Shown here piece by piece: positions 9,171-18,201 of a stretch of 64,000 nucleotides of DNA; the first letter of the stretch is position 1, and every line of letters starts with the position of its first letter. The notes beneath the pieces were generated by a model, which was given only the letters and a program-made list of their open reading frames with translations, had not been told where the DNA came from and searched no databases. Source of the stretch: Terriglobia bacterium (GTDB lineage: Bacteria; Acidobacteriota; Terriglobia; Bryobacterales; UBA6623); assembly GCA_009841225.1 (NCBI GenBank), contig VXMF01000014.1, positions 44,143-108,142 of the forward strand, written 5' to 3'. Made by a program: the position numbers and the translations under genes.

Positions 9171-10319
9171 ATGCCTGCCTCCGAACTCTCCCAGCTAGCT
9201 GAGACTGTGTGGGCCAGCGACCAGTTCTCCGCTCGCCGCCTCGGCCGCTATTTCCTGGTGGAGTTGAGATCGCCTCACCGCGTGCTGAGCACCTCGGCGC
9301 ACTGCGGGGGCGAACAGGAGGGCGTCCGGTTTCTCGTCAACCACCAAAGCTGCGAGGGCCGCGGCGACACCGAAAGGCAAGCGCTTATCGCTGAAATGGG
9401 GCTCGCTCGCTACCACCTCGAGGTGTGTGCCGAGCTCGGGATCGACCCGGACCGGACGGCCTTAATGGGAACTGCGGCAAGCATGGCGTGCGTCACGCAC
9501 CGCCACCGCGAATTCGGGGATCTGCAGGTGGATGCCTTCGTGTCGGCAGGCGTCAAGGGAAACGCGACGACGGCGGGGGATCCGGCTCGATGGGTCGAAA
9601 CAGAGAATGGCTGGGCGGAAGCGTCGCGGTACGAAGGGACGATTAACGTCATCCTCGTTCTCGGCTTCTCGATTTCCGCTCCGGCTCTGGCCAGCGCCGT
9701 CATGACCATGACTGAAGCCAAATCGGCCGCGCTGGCCGAGCTCGCCGTGCCAAGCCTTTCCTCCTCCTCTGTTGCGACCGGCACCGGCACGGACCAGTTT
9801 TGCCTGGCCCATCCTCTCGACTCCGCAGGAAGGCCCAAGCAGTCCACCAGTACCCATGTGAAGGCCGGAGAGATCATCGGCGTCGCTGTCAAGGAGGCCG
9901 TCAAAGAGGCGCTGCGCTGGCAGAACGGGCTCGAGCCGTCTTACACCCGCGGGTTTTTCCATGCGCTAGGCCGCTTTGGCCTGACGCAGGAGCGCGTGCT
10001 GGAGTATCTGCGAGGCGAGCTCTCCGAGCGCCAGTTTGCGCTACTCGCCGACAACCTGCAGGCTGTCTTCTACGAGCCGGGTGTGGGTGCGGCCGCTCAC
10101 GCGCTGGCGGCGGTGCTGGACCGCGTTAGATGCGGCACACTGCCGGAGGCAGCTGTCGGGGAAACCGTCCGACAACAGGCTGCCTGCCTAGCATCCTGCG
10201 TGGCCGCGCGGCCGCAGCACTGGCCCGTCCTCTATGCGGCATTGAGCAGCGGGGATGAGGATCCGCCGGAGCTCATTCTGCGCGCGGTTGCCCAGGGCTG
10301 GAAGGCGAAGTGGGCCTAA
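9171..10319 (+). CDS. cbiZ: Adenosylcobinamide amidohydrolase with C-terminal extension
   Basis: The first ~225 residues match CbiZ, which removes the aminopropanol arm of (pseudo)cobinamide to give adenosylcobyric acid for remodelling. Landmarks are T-A-A-S-M-A-C-V near residue 104, the V-S-A-G-V-K-G-N-A segment near residue 128, and E-G-T-I-N-V-I-L near residue 155. The protein is 382 residues; CbiZ alone is about 210-230, so there is a ~150-residue helical C-terminal extension that I do not recognise. It overlaps cbiB by 10 bases, so the two are translationally coupled. Together they form a cobamide-salvage route: CbiZ makes cobyric acid, and CbiB re-attaches the linker. Confidence 0.88.
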   Translation: MPASELSQLAETVWASDQFSARRLGRYFLVELRSPHRVLSTSAHCGGEQEGVRFLVNHQSCEGRGDTERQALIAEMGLARYHLEVCAELGIDPDRTALMGTAASMACVTHRHREFGDLQVDAFVSAGVKGNATTAGDPARWVETENGWAEASRYEGTINVILVLGFSISAPALASAVMTMTEAKSAALAELAVPSLSSSSVATGTGTDQFCLAHPLDSAGRPKQSTSTHVKAGEIIGVAVKEAVKEALRWQNGLEPSYTRGFFHALGRFGLTQERVLEYLRGELSERQFALLADNLQAVFYEPGVGAAAHALAAVLDRVRCGTLPEAAVGETVRQQAACLASCVAARPQHWPVLYAALSSGDEDPPELILRAVAQGWKAKWA

Positions 10320-11284
10320 CCATACCGCCACCGGCTGGAGGCCTGCTTGTTGCAGCTGCGGCCTTGGACTTTGCTGTCGGAGACCCTGCCTGGCGCGGAC
10401 ATCCAGTGCGATTGATGGGACGCTCGATCTCCGCGGTCGAGAGCTGTTTGCGCCGACTGGGTGCCGACGGGCGTGTCGGTGGATGTGCCTTGGTTGCGTT
10501 GGTCGGATGCCTCTGGGCCGGGGGAGTCTGGGCGCTGCTCGTCGTGCTGGAGGCGTGGCATCCGATTGCCGGAACAGCGTTCCACTTCCTTTGTCTCTAT
10601 GCCTTCCTCGCCCTCGGCGACCTCCTCCGGCACTGTGATGAGGTTGACGCGTCCGGTGGCGATCTCGCGGCCGCTCGCCAGGCCGTTGCCAAGCTCGTCG
10701 GCCGCGACACAGCCCGCATGGACGTTGCAGCGTGTCGGCGGGCCGCAGTCGAAAGTCTGGCGGAAAACCTCGTAGACGGCTTTATCGCTCCGGTCTTCTG
10801 GTACGCGGTCGCCGGTTTGCCGGGACTTGTACTGTGCAAGGCGGTCAGCACAATGGATTCCATGGTTGGATACAAGAACGACCGTTACCGACTCTTCGGT
10901 TGGTGCGCTGCCCGATCAGACGACCTGCTCGTTCTTGTGCCTGCCCGGCTGGCTTGGCTGCTGATCGGGCTAGCAGCCCTGCTCGTTCCGCAGGCATCGG
11001 GCAGGAAGGCGTTTCATGTTGCTTGGAGCCAGCACGGTGTCGTTCCTGGACCGAATCCAGGGTGGAGCGAGGGTGCCATCGCAGGTGCGATTCAACGGCG
11101 GCTCGCCGGGCCAATTTGGTTGGCCGGAGATCTCGTGACGGAAACTTGGCTAGGCGATCGTGCGGACCCGCCGGCCGAGGCGTCAGCCGACTATCGGCTC
11201 GCTCGGCGCGTCGCACTCGTGGCGGCCGCAATGGCCTTGGGCCTGGCGGCTTGGTGGATATCGGGCACCGGATCCGTCGAATAG
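10310..11284 (+). CDS. cbiB: Adenosylcobinamide-phosphate synthase
   Basis: A 324-residue membrane protein of the CbiB/CobD family. The hallmark D-F-A-V-G-D-P-A-W-R-G-H-P-V-R-L-M-G is at residues 20-37, followed by membrane helices, E-N-L-V-D-G-F-I-A-P near residue 152 and the D-S-M-V-G-Y-K-N-D-R-Y segment near residue 184. The enzyme attaches aminopropanol (or its phosphate) to adenosylcobyric acid. It is coupled to the upstream cbiZ by a 10-base overlap. No other cobalamin genes are in the window, so the organism may salvage rather than make the corrin ring. Confidence 0.93.
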   Translation: MGLTIPPPAGGLLVAAAALDFAVGDPAWRGHPVRLMGRSISAVESCLRRLGADGRVGGCALVALVGCLWAGGVWALLVVLEAWHPIAGTAFHFLCLYAFLALGDLLRHCDEVDASGGDLAAARQAVAKLVGRDTARMDVAACRRAAVESLAENLVDGFIAPVFWYAVAGLPGLVLCKAVSTMDSMVGYKNDRYRLFGWCAARSDDLLVLVPARLAWLLIGLAALLVPQASGRKAFHVAWSQHGVVPGPNPGWSEGAIAGAIQRRLAGPIWLAGDLVTETWLGDRADPPAEASADYRLARRVALVAAAMALGLAAWWISGTGSVE

Positions 11285-11364
11285 CAACAGCGCTGAACAG
11301 CGGTGAATCTGCGGCTCCGGTCACTCCATTCCAACCGGCAGCACCACGTTGAATGGATGAATCG

Positions 11365-12066
11365 TCAGAACTTCATGCTAATGTCCTCGCGAGCGACAAG
11401 CAGTTCGGGCACGCGACTGTGCTCGTCGATCCATGCCCGCGCCTCTGGCGAGATCCAACCCGTAACTAGAACGATCCTCTCGTAGTCCCTGTGTAAGTCA
11501 CGCTCAAAGATCGCCTCGTGATGCGCGATCCGGTTCCGAAAGGTTCTCAGGTAGTCCAGTGGTTGGTAGGCTTGCTTTCTCGCCAAGCCCGGCCGATGCG
11601 GAAATGCCTTGTGCAGCGCAGGTCGCCAGAGAGTCATCTCGAAGTTGGCCTTCGCGCCCCTCGCCGAGAGTATCCCGCCCCGGCCAAGAAGCGTGACCCA
11701 GAAGCCAAACGAGAGTGCCGCTACCATCCGGGAACGGGTGACCACTTGGTTGTTGCGCTCGAGCCGGTCTCGCGCTTCCTTGACTTGTCGGCGGCATATG
11801 TGATCGAATCTGGCGCCGGTGTGGAAGTACCATGCGTCGCCGTAAGTCTCGGCGAGGCAATTGTCGATGGAGTTGCGCAGAGTCACCTCCAGCCATTGGA
11901 GCGGGCCATAAAACGCTGCGCTGACGGCGGTGTTCCAGTTGTACAGGGCGAGGGCATTCGACAAGCTCCCGTGCGTGGCACGGAGGTATTTGCTCATACG
12001 GTCCGGCGAGAGACAGCCCTTCAATGATTCCAATTCTTCTCTGCTGGCCTGGGATTCACTTGACAT
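11365..12066 (-). CDS. Abi-like (Abi_2/HEPN) protein
   Basis: About 233 residues resembling the Abi_2 abortive-infection family. The opening region reads L-S-P-D-R-M-S-K-Y-L, followed by an A-L-A-L-Y-N-W-N segment, and a later P-L-Q-W-L-E-V-T-L-R-N segment is typical. Near residue 190, F-R-N-R-I-A-H-H-E gives the R-x4-H motif of HEPN-type RNases. Such proteins usually cleave RNA upon phage infection. The gene stands alone with no antitoxin or other defence gene beside it. ATG 12066 is preferred; the frame reaches a TTG at 12084. Family membership is clear, the defence role is an inference. Confidence 0.72.
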   Translation of the reverse strand: MSSESQASREELESLKGCLSPDRMSKYLRATHGSLSNALALYNWNTAVSAAFYGPLQWLEVTLRNSIDNCLAETYGDAWYFHTGARFDHICRRQVKEARDRLERNNQVVTRSRMVAALSFGFWVTLLGRGGILSARGAKANFEMTLWRPALHKAFPHRPGLARKQAYQPLDYLRTFRNRIAHHEAIFERDLHRDYERIVLVTGWISPEARAWIDEHSRVPELLVAREDISMKF

Positions 12067-12151
12067 GGTGGTGGTCTCTTGCAATAGTATTCACGTATGC
12101 CCCGGACCCGCCTCTGCCTCCGGCATGCGCCCGGGGCACGGCTGAAGCTGT

Positions 12152-14476
12152 CTAGTCGGGCGCTGTCAGTCGGAAGGGCCCGGAGCTCACGATAGCTTCG
12201 ACGAGCGCTGAAAACCGGTAGCCGGCATCCACGACCTGTTGCTGGATCTCGTCAACTGCTGGGTTGTCGTGGCGGTCGACGCCTCGTCCCAATGCGTAGG
12301 TGAGGAGCTTCTTGGCTAGGGTGCGGCTGAATGACGGGGCCTCGGTCTCGACAAGGATCTTTCGCAATTCGGCGGGAGATTGAAAGGAGTGGTCCCCGGG
12401 AAGAGTGCCCGACGTGTCGAGCGGCAGGTCGCCCTCGCGTTCCCTCCACCCGCCTGTCGCGTCGTAGTTCTCCAAGCCGAACCCGATCGCGTCCATGACG
12501 CGGTGGCACGACATGCAGTCTGCGTTGGAGCGGTGCGCCTCGAGTTGCTCGCGCAGCGTGCCGCTTAGCGGGCCTTCCTGTACTTCAAGCTCGGGCACGT
12601 CCGGAGGTGGCGGAGGAGGACTCTGTCCGAGGATGTTCTCCAGCACCCAGAGCCCGCGCAAGACTGGCGAGGTGCGGGTTGGGTAGGACGAAATGGTCAG
12701 CAAGCTCGCCTGTCCGAGCAGTCCGCCTCGTTGCTCGTTGGGGAGCGCTATGCGGCGGAACTCGGCTCCGGAGACATCGCCCATCCCATAGTGCCGGGCA
12801 AGGGTCTCGTTGACAAACGTGAAGTCGCTATCCAGAAAGTCGAGGATGCTGCGGTCTTCGCGCACGATGCTGTCGAAGAACAGTTCCGACTCCCTCAGCA
12901 TGGATGCGCGCAGTTCTTCGTCGAACGCCGGGAAGCGTTCGGGGTCAGGCTGGGCCCGCGCCAAGTTGCGCAACTGGAGCCACTGGCCGCCGAAGTTCTC
13001 AACCAGCGCCGACGAGCGCGGATCTGCCAGCATTCGCCGCGCCTGGCGTCGCAATGCTTCGGCCGACCGCAGGCTGCCATCGGCCGCAGCCTCGAGGAGG
13101 GCATCGTCCGGCATGCTGCTCCAGAGGAAGTACGACAAGCGCGAGGCCAGCTCGAAGTCGTCCAGTTCCCGCGCCGGTTGATTCGAACGCTGCGCCGGAC
13201 TGCGCTCGATGCGGAACAGGAATTGCGGGGAAACCAACACTGTTTGCAGGACCGTCTGAATCATTCCCTCGAAGCTCTCGCCATCGCGCATGGAACGCGC
13301 GGACAGGCTCATCAGACTCTGCAACTCCAGCCGCGTAGGTGGGCGTCGGAACGATCTCAGGGCCAAGCGTTCGATGATCCGCTGTGCGCAGGGCTCCCAC
13401 GGCTCTTCGCCATCTGGCCGGCACGCCAGCAATCGGCGATGGCTTGCCGGCAGGGGAAGCGGCTCGGCATCGAAAGGACCATTGATTTCCAGATAATCCA
13501 CCCACAGCTTGCGTTGCGAATACTCCGTATTTGGGTCCATCGGATCGCCAGCTTGATCGATGAATCCCACCCAAATGTCCACGGTTCCGGGTTCGATCTG
13601 GTGCGTAACGCGCTCGCTCCGGTCGAAGTACTGGGCCGCCTCGACTGCTTTGGTCGCCATCCGCGAGTCATCTAGGCGCATCGTCATCAGCCTGGGAGGC
13701 GGAGGTTCCATGTCGGGCAGGTAGCGACCGTCTTCCTCTGATCGTTGGCGCCGGTCGACCGCGCCGAAGGCAAACTCGTAGAAGCCAGAGGCCGGGAATT
13801 CGAAGCTGAGTTGGATAGACCCGTCCGCGGTGAAAGGTGAAATGCGGCCGATGGCGGCCGAGTTCGACGCGTCCCGCGCGGCTTGGATGCGGAACCTCGT
13901 CGGTTCGGCCGAGCGCGGCTTGTCCCACACGGCAGCGCGTGCCAATCTGCCTGCCGCTGCGATGTACTTCTCCATCAACAGCGGGGAAATCGAGAGCACG
14001 TCGGCGATGTTGTCGAATCCGTAGCCGGAGTCGTCAACTGGGAATGCGTCGGCCGGACGCATGTCGATTCCCAGCAAATCTCGCACGGTGTTGTTGTATT
14101 CCGCCCGGTTCAAGCGGCGTGCTGTGACGCGACGCGCCAGCGTGGTGCGATAAGGCTCCATTGCGGAGCGGTTCCTCTCGATCCAGCCAGCCAACGATTC
14201 CAGTTCCAGTCTGGTTGGCGCGAGGCTCCCGGCAGGCGGCATCTTGCCGAGTGTGGTCATGCGCAGTACGTCGTCCCAGATACCGGGATGGCGCAGCGCG
14301 TCAGTCTCGCTCTGGAATTGGTCCAAGCGTAGTTCTGCCATCTGCATCTGCGGCCCATGGCAGGCTACGCAGTGCTTGGAAAGGAAGGGCTGTACGTCCT
14401 CGTCGAATTCGCCAGCGATAGCTTGGAGGCCTAGGATCGCAGCGATAGCAAGCAGCCTTGCAGCCACACACGTCAT
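12152..14476 (-). CDS. DUF1592/DUF1588/DUF1585 planctomycete cytochrome protein
   Basis: A 774-residue secreted protein. A signal peptide (residues 1-22) is followed by a haem motif C-V-A-C-H (36-40), DUF1587 (R-L-N-R-A-E-Y-N-N-T-V-R-D-L-L-G near 110), a beta-rich carbohydrate-binding-like stretch, DUF1595, DUF1592 (L-S-Y-F-L-W-S-S-M-P-D near 450), DUF1588 with a second C-M-S-C-H motif, and DUF1585 at the end. ATG 14476 is chosen because it starts directly at the signal peptide, 22 bases after the phosphopantetheinyl transferase stop. The family is periplasmic, with unknown chemistry, and often partners a DUF1552 protein, which is missing here. It is the last gene of the run beginning at 16063. 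Confidence 0.88.
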   Translation of the reverse strand: MTCVAARLLAIAAILGLQAIAGEFDEDVQPFLSKHCVACHGPQMQMAELRLDQFQSETDALRHPGIWDDVLRMTTLGKMPPAGSLAPTRLELESLAGWIERNRSAMEPYRTTLARRVTARRLNRAEYNNTVRDLLGIDMRPADAFPVDDSGYGFDNIADVLSISPLLMEKYIAAAGRLARAAVWDKPRSAEPTRFRIQAARDASNSAAIGRISPFTADGSIQLSFEFPASGFYEFAFGAVDRRQRSEEDGRYLPDMEPPPPRLMTMRLDDSRMATKAVEAAQYFDRSERVTHQIEPGTVDIWVGFIDQAGDPMDPNTEYSQRKLWVDYLEINGPFDAEPLPLPASHRRLLACRPDGEEPWEPCAQRIIERLALRSFRRPPTRLELQSLMSLSARSMRDGESFEGMIQTVLQTVLVSPQFLFRIERSPAQRSNQPARELDDFELASRLSYFLWSSMPDDALLEAAADGSLRSAEALRRQARRMLADPRSSALVENFGGQWLQLRNLARAQPDPERFPAFDEELRASMLRESELFFDSIVREDRSILDFLDSDFTFVNETLARHYGMGDVSGAEFRRIALPNEQRGGLLGQASLLTISSYPTRTSPVLRGLWVLENILGQSPPPPPPDVPELEVQEGPLSGTLREQLEAHRSNADCMSCHRVMDAIGFGLENYDATGGWREREGDLPLDTSGTLPGDHSFQSPAELRKILVETEAPSFSRTLAKKLLTYALGRGVDRHDNPAVDEIQQQVVDAGYRFSALVEAIVSSGPFRLTAPD

Positions 14477-14498
14477 TGTATTGGGACCCGTCGCCTCG

Positions 14499-15230
14499 CT
14501 AGCCGAGTGTTCCGCTCGGACCAGCATCTCCAGCTGTCAGCCGGTAAGCGCTTGCGGCGGCGAATCGAGGCTCTCCCAGGTCCTCCAGCCGGAACGGCTC
14601 TAACGGTAAGTGCGGGAAGCGGAACACGCCGGAGCGCTCTCCCTCGATCATCGGCCCCGGCACCTCGAAGCGGGATGGATTCAGCGAGAATCCGGTGCCT
14701 AAGGCCTTGATCATCGCCTCCTTCAGACTCCACAACCGGTAGAAGATGTCTACTTTTTCGTCTCCGCTGGCCGCGGACAGCGCGCGTCGTTCCTGCGGAC
14801 CGTAAACGCTGCTTCCGATACCGTCGAAGTCCCTGCCCGGAGCGCGCACCTCCAGATCCACGCCAAGGTCGTCCCGGCTTGAGAATCCGATCAGTCCGTG
14901 CTGGCCGCTGTGGCTCAAATTGAAACTCTCGCCTGACGGCGCTCCGTTCACTTTCGCGAACGGCTTTCCGTGCTCGAGATAGCCGAAGGACAGCTCCCGG
15001 TTCGCACACCCCAGCCGATCGCAGAGGTTGACTCTCAGTGCTGCGCGGCAAAGCGTGTACCGGCGTCGAGCGTCGTTGCTCGCGAACTGTTTCCAACGTT
15101 GCTGCTCGGGTTCGTCCAGCAGGGCAAGCGCCTGCTCCTCGCGGTCTGGGTCAGGCCGCAGGTCCACGTGCAGGATGAGCAAGCCCTCGGCTTCCCGCCA
15201 CCGACTCCACCAAGCGTCGTGCGCGGTCAT
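14499..15230 (-). CDS. 4'-phosphopantetheinyl transferase, Sfp type
   Basis: A 243-residue protein with all Sfp-family motifs: N-L-S-H-S-G (104-109), G-V-D-L-E (123-127, the magnesium ligands D125 and E127) and W-S-L-K-E-A (167-172). It transfers 4'-phosphopantetheine from CoA to serine of acyl or peptidyl carrier proteins. ATG 15230 overlaps the metallophosphoesterase stop as ATGA, so the start is secure and the two proteins are translationally coupled. No polyketide or peptide synthetase is nearby, so the target may be the fatty-acid carrier protein or a distant cluster. The coupling with a metallophosphoesterase recalls mycobacterial PptT/PptH. Confidence 0.92.
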   Translation of the reverse strand: MTAHDAWWSRWREAEGLLILHVDLRPDPDREEQALALLDEPEQQRWKQFASNDARRRYTLCRAALRVNLCDRLGCANRELSFGYLEHGKPFAKVNGAPSGESFNLSHSGQHGLIGFSSRDDLGVDLEVRAPGRDFDGIGSSVYGPQERRALSAASGDEKVDIFYRLWSLKEAMIKALGTGFSLNPSRFEVPGPMIEGERSGVFRFPHLPLEPFRLEDLGEPRFAAASAYRLTAGDAGPSGTLG

Positions 15231-16063
15231 CGCCTGGCTGCGCCCCGGGGTGCTACGGCCACTTCCCGCAGGTACGCTCCCACTCCTTGCCGGCGATCCC
15301 ACTGGTGCGGATAGCCTAGGGACACTTCTTGAAAAGGAACGCCGTCAAGCCACTGGGTGCCGCGGATGTGTAGGTGGCCGTACACCACCGCGCACGCGTT
15401 GAAGTGGCGGTGCCAACCCTGCGTTCGACGGGTCCCGCACCATGGCGTGAAGCGGGGGATCCGCGGCAGCACGGCGTGTTCTTCTTCTAGCGGGAAGTGA
15501 TTGATCAGGACCTTGGGAAGGTCCGCCGGATAGGACTCCAGCCGAGCAACCGCATCCTCGCATCGGGCGGCGCACCAGGATTCCCGATCCGGAAACGGGT
15601 CGGGCCGCAGGACCAGTTCGTCAGAGCAAACAGAGCCGCCTTCACGGGCCCACCGAACTACGTCCTCGCGCTGGACGTGCCGGGGCCGAAAACTGTAGTC
15701 GTAGAGCAGAAACAGCGGCACAATCAGAACCGGTCCGCTGCGATGTTCAACCACTGGGTAAGGGTCTTCGGGAGTGAGAACGTCGTGGAGGCGGGCGATC
15801 TCAACGAGCCGCTCGTACAGAGCGACGCCACCAAGCCCGGACGCCGTATCGGGACTTGTCCAGAGTTCGTGGTTTCCGGGAACCCAGACGACTTGTTGGA
15901 ACTTGGCAGCCAAGTGTCGAAAACACCAGTCAAGTCGATGCGTGCCGGTGGTAACGTCCCCTCCCAGGATCAGCCAGTCGTCGGGAAAGGCCGGAAAACC
16001 TTCAAGGGCCGCCTGGTTCTCCGGATGGGACACATGCAAGTCAGACAGCGCCCATAAACGCAT
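15227..16063 (-). CDS. Metallophosphoesterase, PptH-like by context
   Basis: A 278-residue calcineurin-type phosphoesterase. Its metal motifs are D-L-H (8-10), G-G-D (34-36), G-N-H-E (63-66), N-H-F (188-190) and G-H-L-H (229-232), so the full two-metal site is present. It sits immediately upstream of the phosphopantetheinyl transferase with a 4-base ATGA overlap. In Mycobacterium tuberculosis the same gene order occurs: Rv2795c (PptH, which removes 4'-phosphopantetheine from carrier proteins) upstream of pptT. By analogy this enzyme may reverse its partner's reaction. The family is seen in the sequence; the substrate is inferred. A TTG at 16084 is an alternative start. Confidence 0.82.
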   Translation of the reverse strand: MRLWALSDLHVSHPENQAALEGFPAFPDDWLILGGDVTTGTHRLDWCFRHLAAKFQQVVWVPGNHELWTSPDTASGLGGVALYERLVEIARLHDVLTPEDPYPVVEHRSGPVLIVPLFLLYDYSFRPRHVQREDVVRWAREGGSVCSDELVLRPDPFPDRESWCAARCEDAVARLESYPADLPKVLINHFPLEEEHAVLPRIPRFTPWCGTRRTQGWHRHFNACAVVYGHLHIRGTQWLDGVPFQEVSLGYPHQWDRRQGVGAYLREVAVAPRGAARR

Positions 16064-16325
16064 AGGGATTTCCGTTCGGGACAATCGGCGGAGACACCGG
16101 CGCGATCATACGATTCTACCCGTGATTGTAAGCCTGCGATCCGTGCACTCAGCTCTTGTCTCACCGCCCGACAGCGATGACTCACTTGCGCTGGCACCCG
16201 CTGCCCAAGAGGATAGAAGAGCCGCATGAGCCGCGTCTCCTGGCATGGAAGCTAGGCGAGTAGACAATAGATGAAGTCTCGCGCTGTAGTCCGCATCGAC
16301 GGCGTCTGAGAGGGTTCATCTCGGC

Positions 16326-18089
16326 ATGACTAGGAAAGATCCCACGCACGAACACGGACTTCGCTACCAGGCTGACGACAACATTTCGCTTCCCCTCGCG
16401 CTCGGGCTTGGTCTTCAGCTCACGGCCCTCATCGTTTCCATCCCGATCCTGATCCCTACGGTTGTAATGCGTGCTGCCGGGGCGAGCGAGGCCTATTTGT
16501 CGTGGGCGGTCTTCGCGGCGGTTGCGATCTGTGGGGCCGCCACGATGTTGCAAGCGCGCCGCATCGGGCGGATCGGCGCGGGCTACGTCATCATCATGAG
16601 TAGCTCAACGGCGTTCATCGGGCCCGCCATTGATGCGATCAAGAGTGGCGGGGCCGCGCTGCTCGTGACTCTGGTCGTTGTTGCCTCGCTCTTCCAGTTC
16701 CTGCTCTCCGCCCGGCTCGCGCTCTTTCGACGAATCCTGACTCCGACCGTCTCGGGAGCGGTTCTCATGCTGGTTCCGGTCACGGCGATGCCGTCGGTGC
16801 TCGGAATGCTGGATCGCGTCCCCGACGGCAGCCCGGCACACGTCGGTCCGTTGTGCGCGATCGCCACCGTGCTAGCTATCGTCGTGGTCGCGCTCAAGGC
16901 CGGCGGTGCGCTCCGCCTGTGGGCACCCGTCATCGGCGTGGTCGCGGGCTCGGTCGTAGGCGCTCTATTCGGGCTGTACGACTTCGGACGCATCGACGAT
17001 GCCCGCTGGATAGGACTTCCCGAGATTGCGTGGCCAGGAATCGATCTGGACTTTGGCCCTGCGTTCTGGTCGCTCCTTCCTCCGTTCTTGCTGGTAACGC
17101 TGATCGTGACTCTTCGTTCGATCAGCAGTAGCGTGGCGGTTCAAAGCGTATCGTGGCGACGGAAACGAGCGGTGGACTTTCGCGCCGTACAGGGGGCGGT
17201 AAACGTCGATGGGATCAGCAACCTGCTATGTGGCCTCGCAGGCACCCTACCCAACACGGGCTACTCGGTGAGCGCGGCTCTGGCCGAGCTCACAGGGGTC
17301 GCGGCGCGCAGCGTGGGAATCGCTACCGGGGCGATGTTCGTCATTCTGGCGTTCTTTCCCAAAGCGCTCGCTGCGGTGCTGGCGATACCCGGTCCGGTCG
17401 TCGGAGGGTACCTCGGAGTGCTCATGGCGATGCTCTTCCTCGTGGGCATCAAGGTGGTCGTCCAAGACGGTCTGGAATACCGCAAGGGTCTGATCGTCGG
17501 CATTGCCTTCTGGGTCGGACTGGGTTTCGAAATTGACATGATCTTCCCGGAACAGGCTGCGGCGTTCGCCGGCGGGATGTTCTCCAACGCCATGACGACA
17601 GGCGGGCTGTCAGCCATCCTGATGACCCTGTTCGTCGAGGTGACGAAGTCTCGCAGGCTTAGGATGGCATCCACGCTCGAGCTGTCGGCCCTGCCCAAGA
17701 TCAGGGAGTTTCTCCGCTCATTCGCGGAGCGCGAGGGCTGGCGTTCCGACATGGCCGACCGTTTGGAGGCTGTCGGCGAGGAGTGCTTGCTGAACCTTGT
17801 CCCGCCTGAAGATGACACAGCAGGAGTCTCCCGGCCACGTCGCCTGCGCTTGGTTGCTCACCGGGACAATGTCGGAGCAGTCTTGGAATTTACTGCAGCG
17901 CCTAGCGACGATAACATTCAGGACCAGCTAGTCGTGCTCGGAGATTTGGGCGACGATGCTTCGATAGAGCACGAGGCTTCGCTCCGGCTGCTTCGACACC
18001 TCGCGTCTTCTGTTCGGCACCAGCAATACCACGACATCGATATCGTGACTGTCCATGTGAAGGTCCCGCCTAGAGCTGCCGAAAGTTGA
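16326..18089 (+). CDS. NCS2 nucleobase permease fused to an RsbW-like ATPase domain
   Basis: A 587-residue protein. Residues ~25-440 are a polytopic xanthine/uracil permease of the NCS2 (NAT) family, with the L-Q-L-T-A-L-I-V-S-I-P-I-L opening and the N-T-G-Y-S-V-S motif after A-G-T-L-P. Residues ~455-587 are soluble and resemble the RsbW/anti-sigma HATPase_c fold: I-R-E-F-L-R-S-F-A-E-R-E-G-W, then R-L-E-A-V-G-E-E-C-L-L-N-L as the N-box, and a final L-R-L-L-R-H-L-A-S-S-V helix before V-T-V-H-V. The G1 box that should carry D-x-G-x-x-F/G looks degenerate (F-T-A-A-P-S-D-D-N). Transport of a purine or pyrimidine controlled by this domain is inferred. Confidence 0.8.
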   Translation: MTRKDPTHEHGLRYQADDNISLPLALGLGLQLTALIVSIPILIPTVVMRAAGASEAYLSWAVFAAVAICGAATMLQARRIGRIGAGYVIIMSSSTAFIGPAIDAIKSGGAALLVTLVVVASLFQFLLSARLALFRRILTPTVSGAVLMLVPVTAMPSVLGMLDRVPDGSPAHVGPLCAIATVLAIVVVALKAGGALRLWAPVIGVVAGSVVGALFGLYDFGRIDDARWIGLPEIAWPGIDLDFGPAFWSLLPPFLLVTLIVTLRSISSSVAVQSVSWRRKRAVDFRAVQGAVNVDGISNLLCGLAGTLPNTGYSVSAALAELTGVAARSVGIATGAMFVILAFFPKALAAVLAIPGPVVGGYLGVLMAMLFLVGIKVVVQDGLEYRKGLIVGIAFWVGLGFEIDMIFPEQAAAFAGGMFSNAMTTGGLSAILMTLFVEVTKSRRLRMASTLELSALPKIREFLRSFAEREGWRSDMADRLEAVGEECLLNLVPPEDDTAGVSRPRRLRLVAHRDNVGAVLEFTAAPSDDNIQDQLVVLGDLGDDASIEHEASLRLLRHLASSVRHQQYHDIDIVTVHVKVPPRAAES

Positions 18090-18201
18090 GCCAGCGACTG
18101 TTCCCGACAATCCACTGGCGATCCGCGGCGGTCGGCTCGACGCGCGGATCGGAGGGCGACGAGCGCCCCCGTCATCATTGCTAGCCTAGGACTTGAGACC
18201 G

